A stretch of DNA of 64,000 nucleotides from Hyphomicrobiales bacterium (GTDB lineage Bacteria > Pseudomonadota > Alphaproteobacteria > Rhizobiales > Rhizobiaceae), in assembly GCA_900472485.1 (NCBI GenBank), contig UCII01000021.1:1-64000 (forward strand). The letters are read 5' to 3'. The notes beneath the pieces were generated by a model that made no database searches, was not told where the DNA came from, and saw nothing but the letters and a program-made list of their open reading frames with translations. The stretch's first letter is position 1; every line of letters starts with the position of its first letter. This document shows, piece by piece, positions 1-8,155 of this stretch. A program made the translations under genes and the position numbers.

Positions 1-75
1 TTTTATGGGTATGTGACCTAAGGCTTCGCGAAAATCAGGATCATTTGGAATAGATGCGTATTTCCGAAAGGGCAT
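1..75 (-). CDS. N-terminal start of an unidentified protein, cut by left window edge
   Basis: On the minus strand an ATG at 75-73 opens a frame with no stop for 25 codons up to the window edge. The peptide begins MPFRKYASIPNDPDFREALG. A GAGGAAG stretch lies upstream of the ATG, a little farther than usual for a ribosome-binding site. The reading looks like real protein (charged and polar, no rare runs) but is too short to assign to a family. Nothing else supports it, so it is a tentative partial gene. Confidence 0.4.
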   Translation of the reverse strand, partial: MPFRKYASIPNDPDFREALGHIPIK

Positions 76-353
76 AATGCTGCTTCCTCGGTCCTGCAGG
101 CGGGAGCACGTACAAACCCTCAGTCGCCACCGCCTACTTATTCGGTTGGCGGCGATATATCATCTTACGCTATGAGAACGACGAGTCGACCCATTTCTAT
201 GTACGCCGGCGGACAAAGCTTTCATGAGTTCTAAGGCCTAAGTCCTTACGTGGTCGGGACTTTGGTCCGTGTTCATAAGCAGCGCTCATGTCATACTACA
301 TCTAAGGCGCGGATTAGCGCGCCGGAGCTGTATGTAAATTGGAATGGAAAGAC
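76..353. other. Intergenic stretch, no gene recognised
   Basis: Between the partial minus-strand frame at the left edge and the small secreted protein I see no protein-like reading of useful length and no clear hairpin. It presumably carries the promoters of the two diverging genes, but I could not pick out convincing -35/-10 boxes. Confidence 0.4.
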
Positions 354-620
354 ATGAAAAGAATTGTAATCGCAGCGCTGGCGCTCGCAACGACCTTGGG
401 CGCATCGCCGGCATTCTCTCAGGTCTATTTTGAATACGGAGTTGGGCCTCGCTACGACTATGATGCGCCGCCACGCTATTATCGCGATCGGCCGGCCTAC
501 GCAGATGATGGATACTATGACGCCCCGCGCTACAGGTATCATCGCCGGTGCTGGACAGAGAGGCGCTACGGTTACCGTCATCATCATCGGGTCGTAGTGC
601 GCGAGACGGTTTGCGAGTAG
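354..620 (+). CDS. Small secreted Tyr/Arg/His-rich protein
   Basis: This is an 88-residue protein of unknown function. A Sec-type signal peptide spans about residues 1-23 (basic start, hydrophobic stretch, cleavage after an AFS-Q type site). The mature part is very rich in Tyr, Arg, Asp and His and has two cysteines near the C-terminus that could form a disulfide. The ATG at 354 is preferred over the upstream TTG at 339 because the signal peptide begins there. Proteins of this look are common and uncharacterised in rhizobia, some of them in envelope or stress settings. It stands alone, with a minus-strand frame to the left and a long non-coding stretch to the right. A periplasmic or surface location is inferred only from the signal peptide. 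Confidence 0.7.
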   Translation: MKRIVIAALALATTLGASPAFSQVYFEYGVGPRYDYDAPPRYYRDRPAYADDGYYDAPRYRYHRRCWTERRYGYRHHHRVVVRETVCE

Positions 621-776
621 TCGGTGCGAAGAACGTAGCGCTTGGTCCGCCGACGGCCATCGCCCGATGCGAATGGTGGCATTCACAAAGCTGTCGCACA
701 ATGATAGATTGAAGCTGCGTAAGTTACTGAACTCCGATTTATCCCGACTCGCGCTCTCAACAGTGCTCCTGTTGCT

Positions 777-803
777 GCCCTGCCTGGCCCCACCCGGCAG
801 GGC
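777..803 (+). other. GC-rich hairpin in non-coding stretch
   Basis: There is a perfect 8-bp stem, 777-784 pairing with 796-803, with an 11-base loop. No T run follows, so it is not a terminator by itself. It may be an internal stem of a small RNA that ends at the terminator 100 bases downstream. Confidence 0.4.
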
Positions 804-897
804 GATTTGTTTCGAGCACTGGGAACCTTAGCCGGGCTGCCCAGTTTATTCCGCGGGTGATCTTTCACTCATATCACTCAGCCTTCCCGCAAAGCTT

Positions 898-924
898 GGC
901 CCGACCTTAGATCGGGCCATTTTT
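898..924 (+). terminator. Rho-independent terminator
   Basis: The stem GGCCCGA (898-904) pairs perfectly with TCGGGCC (912-918) across a 7-base loop, followed by A and then five T residues (920-924). This is the canonical shape on the plus strand. The nearest plus-strand gene upstream ends at 620, which is distant, so a non-coding transcript between them is possible. Confidence 0.7.
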
Positions 925-1207
925 GCGTCCCGGCATTGGTCGCGGAGGTGTCACGTTCGTTTCATTATGTTACCTGACCAAGACTTGAGGGGACGCTGGC
1001 GTAGGGACATGGCCGAATACACTTCTATTCGACTGATATGAGGAACTTTCCGAGAGGCGTGTGGTTTTACAAGTGGAAGGGCTCCCCACCTTCCGGTTCT
1101 CCTGCCGATGCCGATAGCTGCCGACCAGCGGCTATCGGCATTCCCTCGGAACATCGCCCTGGCTGTCTTTCTCATTCTGTGGGATCAACGGCCGTGCCTA
1201 CATCGTT

Positions 1208-1588
1208 CTAATGTCTGCTGGCATGTTTGCTAATCATGGCGGTCAGCACGGGGATGATCTTTTCAAGCTCCACCGGCTTTGAAAGGCGCTCGATCTTTCG
1301 AAATCGCTCTGGGATCGCCGCCGCGTCGTAGCCAGTGACGAATAAGTAGGGAATATTGCTTTCATTAAGCTGATCCGCGAGACCGTATATGCGCTCGGCG
1401 CCGAGATGAATGTCCAGCACCGCGGCATCGATCCGTGCCTTCGCAAAAGCACGCATCCCGGCGGCAAGTGTGGAGAAAGGGCCGACGACATCGCAGCCTT
1501 GATCTTCGAGCGCGATCGTCAGATCGCTTGCCTGGAAATAATCATCTTCGACCACGAGAACGCATCTGCCAAGCAGTTCGCTGAACAT
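1208..1588 (-). CDS. Single-domain response regulator (CheY-like receiver)
   Basis: This 126-residue protein consists of one receiver domain and nothing else. The acidic pocket is Glu14-Asp15-Asp16, the phospho-acceptor Asp59 sits in a VLDIHLG motif, the switch Thr is in LFVTGYD, and the conserved Lys is in LSKP. Stand-alone receivers of this subfamily are typical partners of HWE histidine kinases in rhizobia, and a kinase of that type lies 2.3 kb away (3868-7799). It would act in the cytoplasm by taking phosphate from a kinase and signalling through protein contact, having no output domain. The start follows a short upstream purine run. The partner kinase is inferred from proximity only. Confidence 0.88.
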   Translation of the reverse strand: MFSELLGRCVLVVEDDYFQASDLTIALEDQGCDVVGPFSTLAAGMRAFAKARIDAAVLDIHLGAERIYGLADQLNESNIPYLFVTGYDAAAIPERFRKIERLSKPVELEKIIPVLTAMISKHASRH

Positions 1589-1793
1589 CGTTTCCCCTCC
1601 CCTAAGTCTCAGTTGAACGATTTTATTTCCTGCTATCTACTCCACCCGTCTCACATCCATGAGCTCCGCAAATCCACATTACAGCGGAGCGATCCGCCAT
1701 CCTAGATTACAACCAACAGCGATTAGACATTGTACGGCAACGTACAAAACGTAGTCACCCACCGCAGCAGCGCGGCTTGGCGGAAGGCAGGCG
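1589..1793. promoter_or_regulatory. Intergenic region with an 18-base inverted repeat
   Basis: Downstream of the divergent receiver start, 1730-1736 (TTGTACG) pairs with 1741-1747 (CGTACAA) around a 4-base spacer. This is a perfect dyad of the size of a dimeric regulator site. It lies about 50 bases before a possible tiny frame at 1794. A related TTGTAC..TTGTACAA sequence occurs near 8489, upstream of the lipoprotein gene. Regulatory function is inferred from symmetry only. Confidence 0.3.
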
Positions 1794-1910
1794 ATGAGCA
1801 GGTCGATCAGCATGGTTCTGCGTGCTGCGAAGGAACTTTGCGGTCTTGTTCTGGTTGGGCACGTGGTCGTCGAAACTTACCAGGATCAGGTTGTTTTGCT
1901 GGCCATTTAA
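1794..1910 (+). CDS. Possible 38-residue hydrophobic small protein
   Basis: An ATG at 1794, preceded by AAGGCAGG, opens a 38-codon frame. The peptide is rich in Leu and Val in its middle and end, with a short basic start, so it could be a small membrane peptide. An inverted repeat at 1730-1747 lies just upstream. I know no family for it. It might equally be a chance frame in a non-coding stretch, and it is listed because the ribosome-binding site and composition are reasonable. Confidence 0.28.
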   Translation: MSRSISMVLRAAKELCGLVLVGHVVVETYQDQVVLLAI

Positions 1911-2014
1911 GCGTCATACGGCACAGGTCAGGCTATTCCCCGAAGACAGTGGTGCTTGTTTCCGCTCGCGAACAGAGCCTCGCGCCGAGAGCCCAGCGTG
2001 ATAAGGAGGGCCAA

Positions 2015-2209
2015 ATGAATGATATTAGGTGCAGCCCGGCGGCGGAAACTCGTCTCTGGAAGATCCGAAACCTCTTATACCGCGCTGTCCAGGATTCGGT
2101 GCTGAAGGAGCGAGCGGAAGGTCATCTGGCTGTCAAACAAGCCTACGAAGAAATCTCTGCCCTCCTCGACCAGCTTCAGTCCAATATTCGCCCCTCTGAA
2201 CAAGACTGA
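2015..2209 (+). CDS. Small cytoplasmic protein of unknown function
   Basis: This 64-residue protein is preceded by a strong ribosome-binding site, AAGGAGGG at 2003-2010, five bases before the ATG, which decides the start. The sequence is mostly helical in character (repeated Leu, Glu, Lys and Ala), with no signal peptide or membrane segment. The gene stands directly upstream of, and in the same direction as, the receiver-Crp fusion (gap about 90 bases), so it may be co-transcribed with it and serve the same signalling circuit. I do not recognise the family. A longer open frame upstream in the same phase (from 1730) has no ribosome-binding site and is not used. Confidence 0.6.
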   Translation: MNDIRCSPAAETRLWKIRNLLYRAVQDSVLKERAEGHLAVKQAYEEISALLDQLQSNIRPSEQD

Positions 2210-2299
2210 GCGCGCAACGGTATATTGGGATATGATGGAACCGCTTAGGATCGCCTCCGTTTCCAGATAGTGCTCGACCAATCTGATGGTAGGTGCGAA

Positions 2300-3427
2300 A
2301 TGGCTGCATCGCAAATCGCTGAGGGAACTCGGGTTCTGCTGGTCGAGGATGATTACTTCATCGCGTCCGACCTGGCGCGACGGCTCGACCAAATGGGCTT
2401 CGACGTTATCGGCCCATTGCCCCGTGTCGAAGAGGCTCTCGAGCGAATTCGCGCGGGTGATAACATCGCGGCCGCGATGCTGGATATAAGGTTATCCGGA
2501 GAGATGGTATTTCCGGTCGCCGACGAACTTGAACGTCGCGCTGTTCCGTTCATTTTCGCAACTGCGTTCGATCCACAAGTCGTCCCGGCTCGCCACGCCG
2601 ACAAGCTTCTTTTGCGCAAGCCTCTGGAAGACCGTACGATAGTCGCCGCGCTCGCGAACGTGTTGGAGCCAGCGGCCGTGGCCAACGATGAAATGCAACG
2701 GAACGCAATCCTGAGACGATTGCCGCAGCAGCAACTTGGCCAGATCTCCCGCTTTCTGCGCCGTGTGCACTTGCCTCGCGGTGCGGTCATGGAGGTCCAG
2801 AATCAGAAGGTCACTCGCGTCTACTTCCCAATTGATTGCGTCGCCTCGCTCATTGCGGTGGGTCGCCAGGGAACGCGGATCGAAACGGGGCTGATTGGCA
2901 GGGAAGGCATGACGGGGATGGGAATCGCGATCGGTGACGATCGGACCTCTCACGAGTTAATCAACCAAGTCGAGGGCGACGCGCTGGTCATGGCGGCTCT
3001 CGACTTTCGAGCTGCGCTTCACCTGGCGCCTGACCTCGGATTGCTCGGTGCGCGTTTCTCCCGAATTCTGGGGGTGCAGGTCAGTCACACGGCATTGGTA
3101 AACGCCAAATTTGAGCTGCGACAGAGATTGGCGCGCTGGCTCTTGATGGTTCAGGATCGCGTTCCTCTACAATCCTTTGATTTGACGCATGAATATCTTT
3201 CGATAATGCTCGGCGTGAGGCGGTCATCGGTCACAGACGCGATCCATGTGCTTGAGGGCGAAAAATTGATCAGGGCCACACGATCGAATATCGAGATCCG
3301 AGATCGCGTACAACTGATCAAGATCGCTGGCGAAGCCTATGGTACGCCCGAAGCCGAGTATGAACGGCTGATGCATCTTCCTCTTACCCGCGAATTGCCG
3401 TCGGAGTTGATACGGCCTGTAGCATGA
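2300..3427 (+). CDS. Receiver domain fused to Crp/Fnr-type transcription regulator
   Basis: This 375-residue protein has two parts. Residues about 10-125 form a CheY-like receiver (acidic Glu16-Asp17-Asp18, phospho-acceptor Asp62 in AMLDIRLSG, Lys in LRKPLED). Residues about 140-370 form a cyclic-nucleotide-type beta-roll followed by a winged helix. The helix-turn-helix lies around YLSIMLGVRRSSVTDAIHVL, close to the C-terminus. The start at ATG 2300 follows AGG with good spacing; a GTG at 2270 is less likely. A Crp output controlled by a receiver is unusual, since Crp proteins normally sense small ligands. Phosphorylation by the nearby HWE kinase could therefore gate DNA binding. Targets are unknown. 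The gene converges with the receiver gene ending at 3495. Confidence 0.85.
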   Translation: MAASQIAEGTRVLLVEDDYFIASDLARRLDQMGFDVIGPLPRVEEALERIRAGDNIAAAMLDIRLSGEMVFPVADELERRAVPFIFATAFDPQVVPARHADKLLLRKPLEDRTIVAALANVLEPAAVANDEMQRNAILRRLPQQQLGQISRFLRRVHLPRGAVMEVQNQKVTRVYFPIDCVASLIAVGRQGTRIETGLIGREGMTGMGIAIGDDRTSHELINQVEGDALVMAALDFRAALHLAPDLGLLGARFSRILGVQVSHTALVNAKFELRQRLARWLLMVQDRVPLQSFDLTHEYLSIMLGVRRSSVTDAIHVLEGEKLIRATRSNIEIRDRVQLIKIAGEAYGTPEAEYERLMHLPLTRELPSELIRPVA

Positions 3428-3494
3428 ACTTGTCGCCAATTCCCGAAGCGATCCTGCTCAAATGCCTTAGACGAGCGCACGACAGTCCGCGGCA

Positions 3495-3875
3495 TTATTG
3501 GCCTGGTCCGGCTGTCATCCGGCGGATAGTCTCACAGAGTTTGGCCATGTCGTTGGGCTTACCGAGCAAATCGCAATGCCTGAACCGGCTTGGGAGCCCA
3601 GCGGCATCATAACCGGACGTGAACAAGATCGGAACATTTCGCTCCACCAGTTTGTCAGCCGCCGGGAAGACCGTCTCGCCCCTCAAATTAATATCGAGGA
3701 TAGCCCCATCGATAAGCGATGTTTTGCCGATCAATTCAAACGTATCGTTTAGCGTTCCGACAGGTCCAATGATCAAGGCTCCGGCGTCGCTCAGAAAATC
3801 GCTAAGCTCCATGGCAAGCAAGTATTCATCTTCGACCACAAGAATGCGGAGACCTTTCAATGATTGATCATTCAT
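3495..3875 (-). CDS. Single-domain response regulator coupled to HWE kinase gene
   Basis: This 126-residue CheY-like receiver has Glu15-Asp16-Glu17 in the acidic pocket, phospho-acceptor Asp61 in AILDINLRG, Thr/Ser in LFTSGYD and Lys in LLGKPND. The ATG at 3875-3873 overlaps the last codons of the upstream histidine kinase gene by 8 bases (kinase stop at 3870-3868), so the two are translationally coupled and almost certainly a cognate pair. A longer frame extends upstream inside the kinase gene, but the internal ATG gives the normal receiver start. It has no output domain and probably passes or drains phosphate within the kinase circuit. Confidence 0.88.
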   Translation of the reverse strand: MNDQSLKGLRILVVEDEYLLAMELSDFLSDAGALIIGPVGTLNDTFELIGKTSLIDGAILDINLRGETVFPAADKLVERNVPILFTSGYDAAGLPSRFRHCDLLGKPNDMAKLCETIRRMTAGPGQ

Positions 3876-6861
3876 CCGGAGTCTCCCTTGCGGATCTCGT
3901 CGCCGAAACCGGTATCGCGATGGTGCAATGAACACCGTCAGGACCGAGCACATAGCTTGTTTGGGCGCCGAGTTGATATGGGAGCGCCTGTTCGATCAGC
4001 TCACGACCCTGCCCCGTGCCGGCCACGGCCTCACCTCCGCCGGGCATTTTAACGCCGCTTTCGCGCCAATCGATATGGAGCCAGGGACGACCGCCATCAC
4101 CCTGCTCATCAAGCCTCCAGCGAACGGACAATCGGCCGGCGGGCTGACCAAGCGCGCCATATTTTACAGCATTCGTGGCAAGCTCATGGAGAGCCATCGC
4201 CAGCGTCTGGACCGTGGAAGATCGCAAGCGCACCCCGCTCGGTCCTTCGAGGCTGGTGCGCTCGGCACTGCCATCCATCGCCGAAAGTTCACTTTCGATC
4301 AGTTCGTCGAAGGTAACCCGGTCATGTTCGTTGAGACGTGACAGCAGCCCCTGAACTCGCGCCAACGCATTGAGCCGATCGTGGAATTTCTCACGGAATT
4401 CCTCAAGGTCGTTGCTGGCGCGGCCGGTCTTGTCGGCCGTCGAGCGTATGACACCCATCAGATTCCGCGTTCGATGCTGCAACTCAGCCACCAGGATTTC
4501 CTGGCGTGCCTGCATGCCACGCAAATCATCGACGTCGGTTGACGTGCCGAGCCACTCGACGATGGCGCCGTTTCCGTCACGAACCGGTGTTGCCCGTGTG
4601 TGAAACCACCGATAAGAGTTCGTATCAGCCCGACGGATGCGGTATTCCGTCTCCATCCCGCCGGATTCAATGGCCTTGGACCAATTTGCCAGCGCACTGT
4701 CACGATCGTCAGGGTGTACCGGTTCGAGCCATCCCGAACCGCGGCTTTCGCCCTCAGCCTGGCCGGTATAGCTGGTCCATTGCGGGCTCGACCATGTCCA
4801 ACTGCCTCCGTCGACCGCGCGCCAGACGAGTTGCGGAATGCCTTCCAAAAGAGCGCGCTGACGTTGCTCGGCGGCTGCAAGCGCCGCTTCGGTATCCTTG
4901 ATCTCGGTAATGTCGTGGCCAATTCCACCGATATGGGCAACACGTCCCGTTTCATCCTTGATGGGAAAATCCGTGTTCCGGAGCCAGCGAATACCTCCAT
5001 CCGAGGCCCTCCGGATGCGATATTCGAAGACCACTCGCTCACCGGTGCGAACCCGTCGCAGGTTTTCGGCTGCCCGTTCACGATCTTCCGGCAGGATCAT
5101 CTCCAGCCATCCAGCCATATTATCCCCTCGAAGCGCAGCCTCTCGATCCAGGCCATAAATCGCTTCGAATGCGGGTGTCAGATACGACCATTGGAATGTC
5201 TCGGCGTCCCGGATCCAAAGAATATCCTGCGACGCCTCACCAAACTGGCGCAGCCGATCCTCGCTTGCACGCAACGCCGCCTCGGCCCGTGCGCGGTCGG
5301 ATATGTCGACGAATGTCACGACGGTTCCATCGATCCGGTCTTCTACCGTCCTGTAGGGCCGCAGGCGCATCGAGAACTGCCGGCCCTTGCGGCTGGTAAC
5401 TTCGCGCTCGATAGGGATCAGATCTTTCAAAACTCTTCGCGCGTCGCTCTCGATATCGTCATAGTTCAGTTGATGGGTAAAATCGGTAATGGCGCGGCCG
5501 ATATCGTGCCTTGTGACGTTGAAGAGCTCCGCGACCGGCGCGGTGAACATCTTGATGCGGAGGTCCGGATCGAGGAAAAGCGTGCCGATTTCGGTGGCAG
5601 CCGACAGGTTCTGCAGATCGCTATGCGCTGCCGAAATACTCTCGAGCTTGCTCTTCAGTTCGGCGTTGACGGTGTGGAGTTCCTCGTTGATGGACTGCAG
5701 CTCCTCCTTGGAGGTCTCGAGCTCTTCGGCCGTCGAGCGATATTCCTCGTTCATCGATTGCAGCTCTTCATTGGCCGCACGAAGCTCTTGAACGAGGGCG
5801 TCGTGTCCGCTGCGGCTTAGCATCAGCGCCTCTTGTGAAGCCTTGAGCTCGGCATAGACGCGGCGAACTTCGTCCGGGCGCGCGTCGGCCACGGGTTCCA
5901 ACTCATCACTATCGAGGACGACACCCCCGTCCAGAAAGAACACCAGAGCCTGCGCAGCCTTCTGCGCGTCGTTTGTGATGGGGGTCACCTGCATGGAAAT
6001 TCGCCGCTTACCTTGATCGAAGGCGACCACCGTCGGCAACGTAACGCTCGGCTCTCCTTTCTCGAGCGCTCGCGAAAGCGCTATTCCGAGATCTAAACGA
6101 AGCTCGGGTCTGACGATCGCAGTCAAGGTTTTGGAGACCGGCCCGGCCGAGTGCAAAATAAATCGGCCCGCCGTCGGAGACAGGTGCAGAATATTCTGCC
6201 CATCATCGACCAGGACGCTCGCCGGCGCGTTGTGTTCCAGCGCCGCGAGATGGAGGGCGGCTGGAAGTGCTGCCCGCTCCGTGGTGATTGGCGTTGGCCG
6301 ATCATTGCTCGTCAGCTGCTGCTCTGGCGCGGCAAACTGCGGCAGGATCGGCAGCAAATGACCGCCGTGAGGCCGAGCGCTATAGATGCGCGCCTGCCTA
6401 TCGACCGGCGCGAAAAGGTCGGCGGCGACATCAACCGTCTCGGCTGAGCCAAGAAAGAGATATCGCCCCGCCCGCAATCCGTAGTGAAAGATCGAGCAGA
6501 CCTGGGCCTGAAGGGCGCGTTCAAGATAGATCAGCAAATTCCGGCAGGTAATCAGATCGAGCCGCATGAAAGGCGGCTCCTTCAGGACGCTGTGCTTGGC
6601 AAACAGCACGCTCTCCCTTACTTCCTTGCGGACCCGGAAATGGGTACCTTCGTCAATGAAGAAACGAGACAATCGCTCCTCGGAAACGTCAGCCTCGATC
6701 GCTCTCGGATAGCGCCCTTCCCTGGCTGTCCCGAGCGCTCCCTCATCCAAATCGGTCGCGAAGATCTGCAGAGGGATTTTTACGTTGCGGCGAGCCATTT
6801 CTTCATGCAGAAGAATAGCCACGCTGTACGCTTCCTCCCCGTTGCACAGCCGACCACCCAT
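3868..6861 (-). CDS. C-terminal part of CheB-CheR-PAS-HWE sensor histidine kinase (frameshifted)
   Basis: This open frame holds the second half of a chemotaxis-type hybrid kinase. In order it contains the rest of a CheR methyltransferase domain (from GEEAYSVAILLHEE, with ATDLDEGAL and DLITCRNLLIYL motifs), a long coiled coil of repeated EEL heptads (around the AANEELQSMNEE region), three PAS domains, and a C-terminal HWE histidine kinase. The phospho-accepting His796 sits in LQHRTRNLMG, and the ATP-binding N box in ALHELATNAVKYGAL. The natural protein must begin in the other frame at 7799. The join needs one extra G in the run at 6837-6840, so the first eight residues read here are spurious. 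The receiver gene at 3875 overlaps its stop. Confidence 0.88.
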   Translation of the reverse strand: MGGRLCNGEEAYSVAILLHEEMARRNVKIPLQIFATDLDEGALGTAREGRYPRAIEADVSEERLSRFFIDEGTHFRVRKEVRESVLFAKHSVLKEPPFMRLDLITCRNLLIYLERALQAQVCSIFHYGLRAGRYLFLGSAETVDVAADLFAPVDRQARIYSARPHGGHLLPILPQFAAPEQQLTSNDRPTPITTERAALPAALHLAALEHNAPASVLVDDGQNILHLSPTAGRFILHSAGPVSKTLTAIVRPELRLDLGIALSRALEKGEPSVTLPTVVAFDQGKRRISMQVTPITNDAQKAAQALVFFLDGGVVLDSDELEPVADARPDEVRRVYAELKASQEALMLSRSGHDALVQELRAANEELQSMNEEYRSTAEELETSKEELQSINEELHTVNAELKSKLESISAAHSDLQNLSAATEIGTLFLDPDLRIKMFTAPVAELFNVTRHDIGRAITDFTHQLNYDDIESDARRVLKDLIPIEREVTSRKGRQFSMRLRPYRTVEDRIDGTVVTFVDISDRARAEAALRASEDRLRQFGEASQDILWIRDAETFQWSYLTPAFEAIYGLDREAALRGDNMAGWLEMILPEDRERAAENLRRVRTGERVVFEYRIRRASDGGIRWLRNTDFPIKDETGRVAHIGGIGHDITEIKDTEAALAAAEQRQRALLEGIPQLVWRAVDGGSWTWSSPQWTSYTGQAEGESRGSGWLEPVHPDDRDSALANWSKAIESGGMETEYRIRRADTNSYRWFHTRATPVRDGNGAIVEWLGTSTDVDDLRGMQARQEILVAELQHRTRNLMGVIRSTADKTGRASNDLEEFREKFHDRLNALARVQGLLSRLNEHDRVTFDELIESELSAMDGSAERTSLEGPSGVRLRSSTVQTLAMALHELATNAVKYGALGQPAGRLSVRWRLDEQGDGGRPWLHIDWRESGVKMPGGGEAVAGTGQGRELIEQALPYQLGAQTSYVLGPDGVHCTIAIPVSATRSARETPDE

Positions 6862-7799
6862 ACACGAATACTCTCGTCGTTCTCCCCGCTATAGGCATCG
6901 AACAGGGGCTTGATCACCTGGCGTCCTAGCGCTTCGAAAGCCTGTTCGTCGCGGAAGAACATCGTCACCGATATCAACAGATCGGAGAATAGATTCTGCG
7001 CCTCCTCAGGTGTCGTCAGCAAATAGTCGGCATAGTCGGCGAGCGTCTCCGTCCGGCAAACCTGCATCCTTCGCACAACCCGCCGCATCACGGTGGCGCG
7101 CTTGTAAGCGGAAAAATCGTGGCCGGTTCGAGCCCGCAACAAAGCGACGATCCGCCGGAGATCATTGGCCACCCCTGCCATATCGAGCGACCGGACGGCT
7201 TCCTTGCTGCGAGCCACCTCGGAGAGCCGCTCGACCAATCTGGGTATGGGAGCAACGAAATCAGCGGCGCCAGTCGCGATTGCGTTTTGCGGCATGGCAT
7301 TGAAGCTCGCCTCGGCAGGATCCTGGACCATGATCACGCCGCCGGCTTCCTTGATGGCTGTCACGCCGAGCGCGCCATCCGCACCCGCTCCGGAGAGAAC
7401 GATAGCGACGCCATCGCCGCGCGCTGCGGCAACCGAACGAAAAAACATATCGATCGGCGCGCGCCGGCCCCGCGGTTCGCTGAATGGTCTTGAAGATATA
7501 TTATCGCCATCGATGATGACTTCCCGATCCGGCGCGATGACGAAGACGCAATCCCGCTTCAGCGTCGGGCTATCTTCGATCTGGTGCACAGGCATGCGGG
7601 TGCACACAGAAAGGATCTCGCCCAGCGAGCTCGGTTCATCGGGAGATAGATGGACGATGACGACATAGGCAAGCCCGAGGTCGGTCGGCAACTGTCGGAA
7701 TAAATTCTGCAGTGCCGACACCCCGCCCGCAGACGCCCCGATCGCACAAACAGGCACGAAGGTCTGCTGGAACTGTGATTTGAGTTCGTCGTCGGCCAT
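6780..7799 (-). CDS. N-terminal part of CheB-CheR-PAS-HWE kinase, ends at frameshift
   Basis: This frame encodes the first about 321 genuine residues of the hybrid kinase. Residues 15-190 are a CheB methylesterase domain with the catalytic triad visible: Ser23 in GASAGG, His50 in VIVHLSP, Asp141 in SGAGADGALG. Residues about 210-321 start the CheR methyltransferase (DLLISVTMFFRD, then VWVVGCATG). After that Gly the frame runs into 18 unrelated residues and stops, while the expected EEAYS continuation lies in the adjacent frame. In the family these modules form one protein that senses signals through CheB/CheR-like and PAS domains and phosphorylates receivers. If the frameshift is real, only a truncated CheB-CheR fragment is made from this start. 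Confidence 0.85.
   Translation of the reverse strand: MADDELKSQFQQTFVPVCAIGASAGGVSALQNLFRQLPTDLGLAYVVIVHLSPDEPSSLGEILSVCTRMPVHQIEDSPTLKRDCVFVIAPDREVIIDGDNISSRPFSEPRGRRAPIDMFFRSVAAARGDGVAIVLSGAGADGALGVTAIKEAGGVIMVQDPAEASFNAMPQNAIATGAADFVAPIPRLVERLSEVARSKEAVRSLDMAGVANDLRRIVALLRARTGHDFSAYKRATVMRRVVRRMQVCRTETLADYADYLLTTPEEAQNLFSDLLISVTMFFRDEQAFEALGRQVIKPLFDAYSGENDESIRVWVVGCATGRKRTAWLFFCMKKWLAAT
6837..6840 (-). other. Frameshift site in the hybrid kinase gene
   Basis: The minus-strand reading is ...GCA ACG GGG AGG AAG CGT..., where the family motif ATG-EEAYS requires ACG GGG GAG GAA GCG. One G missing from a homopolymer run (four C on the plus strand) explains the break exactly. This could be a true mutation, phase variation at a short G tract, or a sequencing error. 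Confidence 0.8.
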
Positions 7800-8155
7800 T
7801 TTCTATTCGCTCATCTTCAAATTATTGAGAAATTTCCGCGCTTCTACCATATTACCCCCACTACGGACGCTCGCATATCTGTTTCGGCGGAATTCAGTCC
7901 GATGTGTCGCGTATCACAAGATACCGATGCTCGCGAATGTCGAGCCGCCAATTCGCCAAGCCGGCTCTCCGAGAGCGGTGATCCCCAAAAATTTCGCTTA
8001 TGAATTTGTAGCGATGCACCCTTGAATGAACGCGTTCGAGGAATGACCCTATTCGAAGAAAGCCAGACTTTTGGCGCAACCCGAAATGTCACCTGAACTT
8101 TGAATGGCAGGTGCTCGCCTTAACGTAGCATCCCTCGCGCTCGCTGATGACCGTG
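7800..8155. other. Intergenic region upstream of hybrid kinase
   Basis: These 356 bases lie between the kinase start and the end of the small lipoprotein gene, both on the minus strand. I see no protein-like frame with a ribosome-binding site. The A/T-richer part next to the kinase start is the likely promoter region, but no clear sigma-factor boxes were identified. Confidence 0.35.

Larger units (their letters stand above)
621..1207. other. Non-coding stretch with two hairpins; possible small RNA
   Basis: No convincing protein frame is present in these 590 bases. Two strong inverted repeats lie on the plus strand: 777-784 with 796-803 (8 bp, GC-rich) and 898-904 with 912-918 (7 bp), the second followed by a T run. 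The second is a textbook intrinsic terminator about 280 bases past the end of the small secreted gene, so it either ends a long 3' untranslated region or belongs to a separate small RNA. Confidence 0.4.

Noticed and set aside
822..847. General stress (EcfG) promoter GGAAC-N17-GTTT
   Set aside because: The second box deviates from CGTT and no gene starts at a suitable distance.
4600..5820. 406-codon plus-strand frame opposite the hybrid kinase
   Set aside because: Antisense shadow; the kinase PAS and CheR motifs on the minus strand are clear.
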